Shown here piece after piece: positions 7,178 through 8,393 of a stretch of DNA of 8,393 nt. Made by a program: the position numbers and the translations under genes. Within the stretch, counting starts at the first letter, position 1; the number at the start of each line of letters is the position of its first letter. The notes under the pieces are model-generated. The model had not been told where the DNA came from, did no database searches, and was given only the letters and a program-made list of their open reading frames with translations. Origin of the DNA: CAZFLD01 sp964519835 (lineage in GTDB: Bacteria; Spirochaetota; Spirochaetia; DSM-27196; CAZFLD01); assembly GCA_964519835.1 (NCBI GenBank), contig CAZFLD010000123.1, positions 1 through 8,393 of the forward strand. Direction: 5' to 3'.

Positions 7178-7948
7178 ATGCCTGATCCGCGAACCGTCAA
7201 AAGACTCTCTCGAGACATCAGCAGGAAGATCGACCGTTCCCTGTCGGCGTACGATATGCTCGAGGCCGGCGATAGAGTGGCGGTGGCCATGTCGGGCGGC
7301 AAGGACTCGACAACGCTCGCCTACCACATGGCGGCAAAGAGCCGCGGATACCACATTCCATTCTCCGTTACGGCACTCCACGTGGCCACGGAGTACTCCC
7401 CGCCGGAGCTGGAGTCCGAGTTGTCGCGCCTGTGCGACGAATGGGGTATCGAGCTTGAGGTGATCCGGTACACCTTGGGCGACCGGCTCCGCAAGGGCCG
7501 TTCGGTGAGCTGTTACTGGTGTGCAACACAGCGGCGAACCGAGCTCTTGGCCCACGCCGAGCAGGTCGGTTTTACCAAGATAGCCCTTGGCCACCACATG
7601 GACGATCTCCTCGAGACATTCTTTATGAACATGCTTCACAAGAAAGAATTGTCTACAATGCTTCCAACAATGCGCTACGATCGGTATCGCCAAACGATTA
7701 TCCGTCCACTTGCATGGGTGCGCGAGAAAGAGATCATCCGTTTTGCCGAGACCGCCGGGTTCTCCACCTATCGATGTCGCTGCGGGCTCGATGAGCTGTC
7801 CAAACGCAAGTCGGTGCGCAAGCTTATCGATATGGCGGAAGAGATCGAGGGCGAGCACGCGGCCGAGCACATGTTTTCGGCGCTCCACAAGCCCAAACTC
7901 CGATATTTGATTACCGATGAGTCACTCGCAAACGGGTCCCCCCCATAA
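7178..7948 (+). CDS. ttcA: TtcA-like tRNA 2-thiocytidine biosynthesis protein
   Basis: A 256-residue PP-loop ATPase. TtcA adenylates and then thiolates cytidine 32 of some tRNAs, using a [4Fe-4S] cluster held by three cysteines. Visible here are the ATP-binding PP-loop SGGKDS (39-44), SCYWCATQRR with C112 and C115, the family's GHHMDDLLETFFMNMLH (138-154), RPLAWVREKEI, and a later YRCRCG with C200 and C202, one of which would be the third ligand. It lacks the N-terminal zinc-finger of TtuA and the C-terminal domains of TilS, which favours TtcA. It is shorter than E. coli TtcA (311 residues) but contains all core motifs. ATG 7178 is chosen for its TATACT spacing and because residues upstream belong to the AKR gene region. 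The last bases hold a 7-C run. Its end overlaps the open frame of the next gene. Confidence 0.87.
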   Translation: MPDPRTVKRLSRDISRKIDRSLSAYDMLEAGDRVAVAMSGGKDSTTLAYHMAAKSRGYHIPFSVTALHVATEYSPPELESELSRLCDEWGIELEVIRYTLGDRLRKGRSVSCYWCATQRRTELLAHAEQVGFTKIALGHHMDDLLETFFMNMLHKKELSTMLPTMRYDRYRQTIIRPLAWVREKEIIRFAETAGFSTYRCRCGLDELSKRKSVRKLIDMAEEIEGEHAAEHMFSALHKPKLRYLITDESLANGSPP

Positions 7949-8393
7949 ATTCAAGCGCTCGGATGCACCGGCAACTCCTGCCCGGCATCAACGGAAGGCG
8001 GTGCCGGGCCCCACGGGACACCTCCGCGCAGGAGCGGTGACCGTTCGGTTCGGCGCTGTAGGCGCGGGAGTGCTTGCCTTGGATGCGGTCGATCTCGACC
8101 TGGAGCAAGGTGAGATCCTCGGTCTGATCGGCCCAAACGGCTCCGGCAAGACAACACTCCTTTCCGTACTTTCCGGGTTCGAGCCTCCCCGACATGGCAC
8201 GGTCATGATCTCGCACCCCGGTGCCACCACGAACGGGGATGACCTCACGGGATTGCAGGCCGCCGAGTATGCCCGGCGCGGAATCCGACGCTCGTTTTAG
8301 CACGTCAATCTCGCCGCAGACCTCACCGCCGAAGAGAACGTGATGGGCGGGGTCGCGCGCACGACGGACGTTACGCGCGGACTACGGCCGTGG
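7917..8393 (+). pseudogene. ABC transporter ATP-binding protein, LivG-like, with in-frame amber at the Q-loop; partial at the right edge
   Basis: This is the N-terminal part of an ABC ATPase that would power a membrane importer, most like the branched-chain amino-acid/urea (LivG/UrtD) group. Recognisable parts are VTVRFGAVGAGVLALDAVDLDL, the Walker A motif GPNGSGKTT (72-80), and GLQAAEYARRGIRRSF before a TAG at 8298-8300. The frame then continues HVNLAADLTAEENVMGG to the window edge, as expected after the Q-loop of this family (ARTFQxxxLxxxLTxxENV). The TAG sits where the conserved Gln belongs, one C-to-T change from CAG. It is therefore a nonsense mutation, a suppressed or recoded amber, or a base error. 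The start is uncertain: ATG 7917 overlaps ttcA by 32 nt; GTG 8001 and GTG 8037 are in-frame alternatives nearer the first beta strand. Confidence 0.75.

Overview
This is an 8.4 kb window of GC-rich bacterial chromosome with ordinary bacterial gene density. It holds six intact genes: an MFS transporter, a PrsW-like protease, an SDR oxidoreductase, a GAF-EI(Ntr) phosphotransferase, an aldo/keto reductase and a TtcA-like tRNA thiolase. It also holds two broken genes: a badly decayed glycoside hydrolase family 4 (GH4) gene, and an ABC-transporter ATPase interrupted by an amber codon exactly where the Q-loop glutamine should be. The phylum cannot be fixed from the sequence. Frequent GTG starts, almost no Shine-Dalgarno sequences, and -10 boxes placed 6 nt before start codons suggest a lineage that uses leaderless mRNAs.

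Layout. Minus strand: the MFS transporter (34-1215), preceded by the GH4 relic (about 1276-1755). The two probably once formed a sugar-use operon. Plus strand: a PrsW-like intramembrane protease with a cytoplasmic tail (1796-2968) overlaps an SDR oxidoreductase (2968-3792) by one base. A 213-bp gap with nested inverted and direct repeats precedes a ptsP-like enzyme I (4006-6156). This overlaps an aldo/keto reductase (6153-7145) by four bases. A promoter then drives a TtcA-like tRNA 2-thiocytidine synthetase (7178-7948), and the ABC ATPase (from about 7917) runs off the right edge.

How the parts fit. The genes look like small independent units (GH4 relic + MFS; prsW + SDR; ptsP + AKR; ttcA + ABC) and not one pathway. 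The sequence-level signals that stand out are the shared promoter geometry ([T/G]A[T/G]ACT, 6 nt, start codon) at three genes, the TAG-for-Gln substitution in the ABC ATPase, the wrecked GH4 gene, and the repeat-rich leader of ptsP. I did not find a clearly new multi-gene system. Nothing recognisable as a tRNA, rRNA, insertion sequence or CRISPR array is present.
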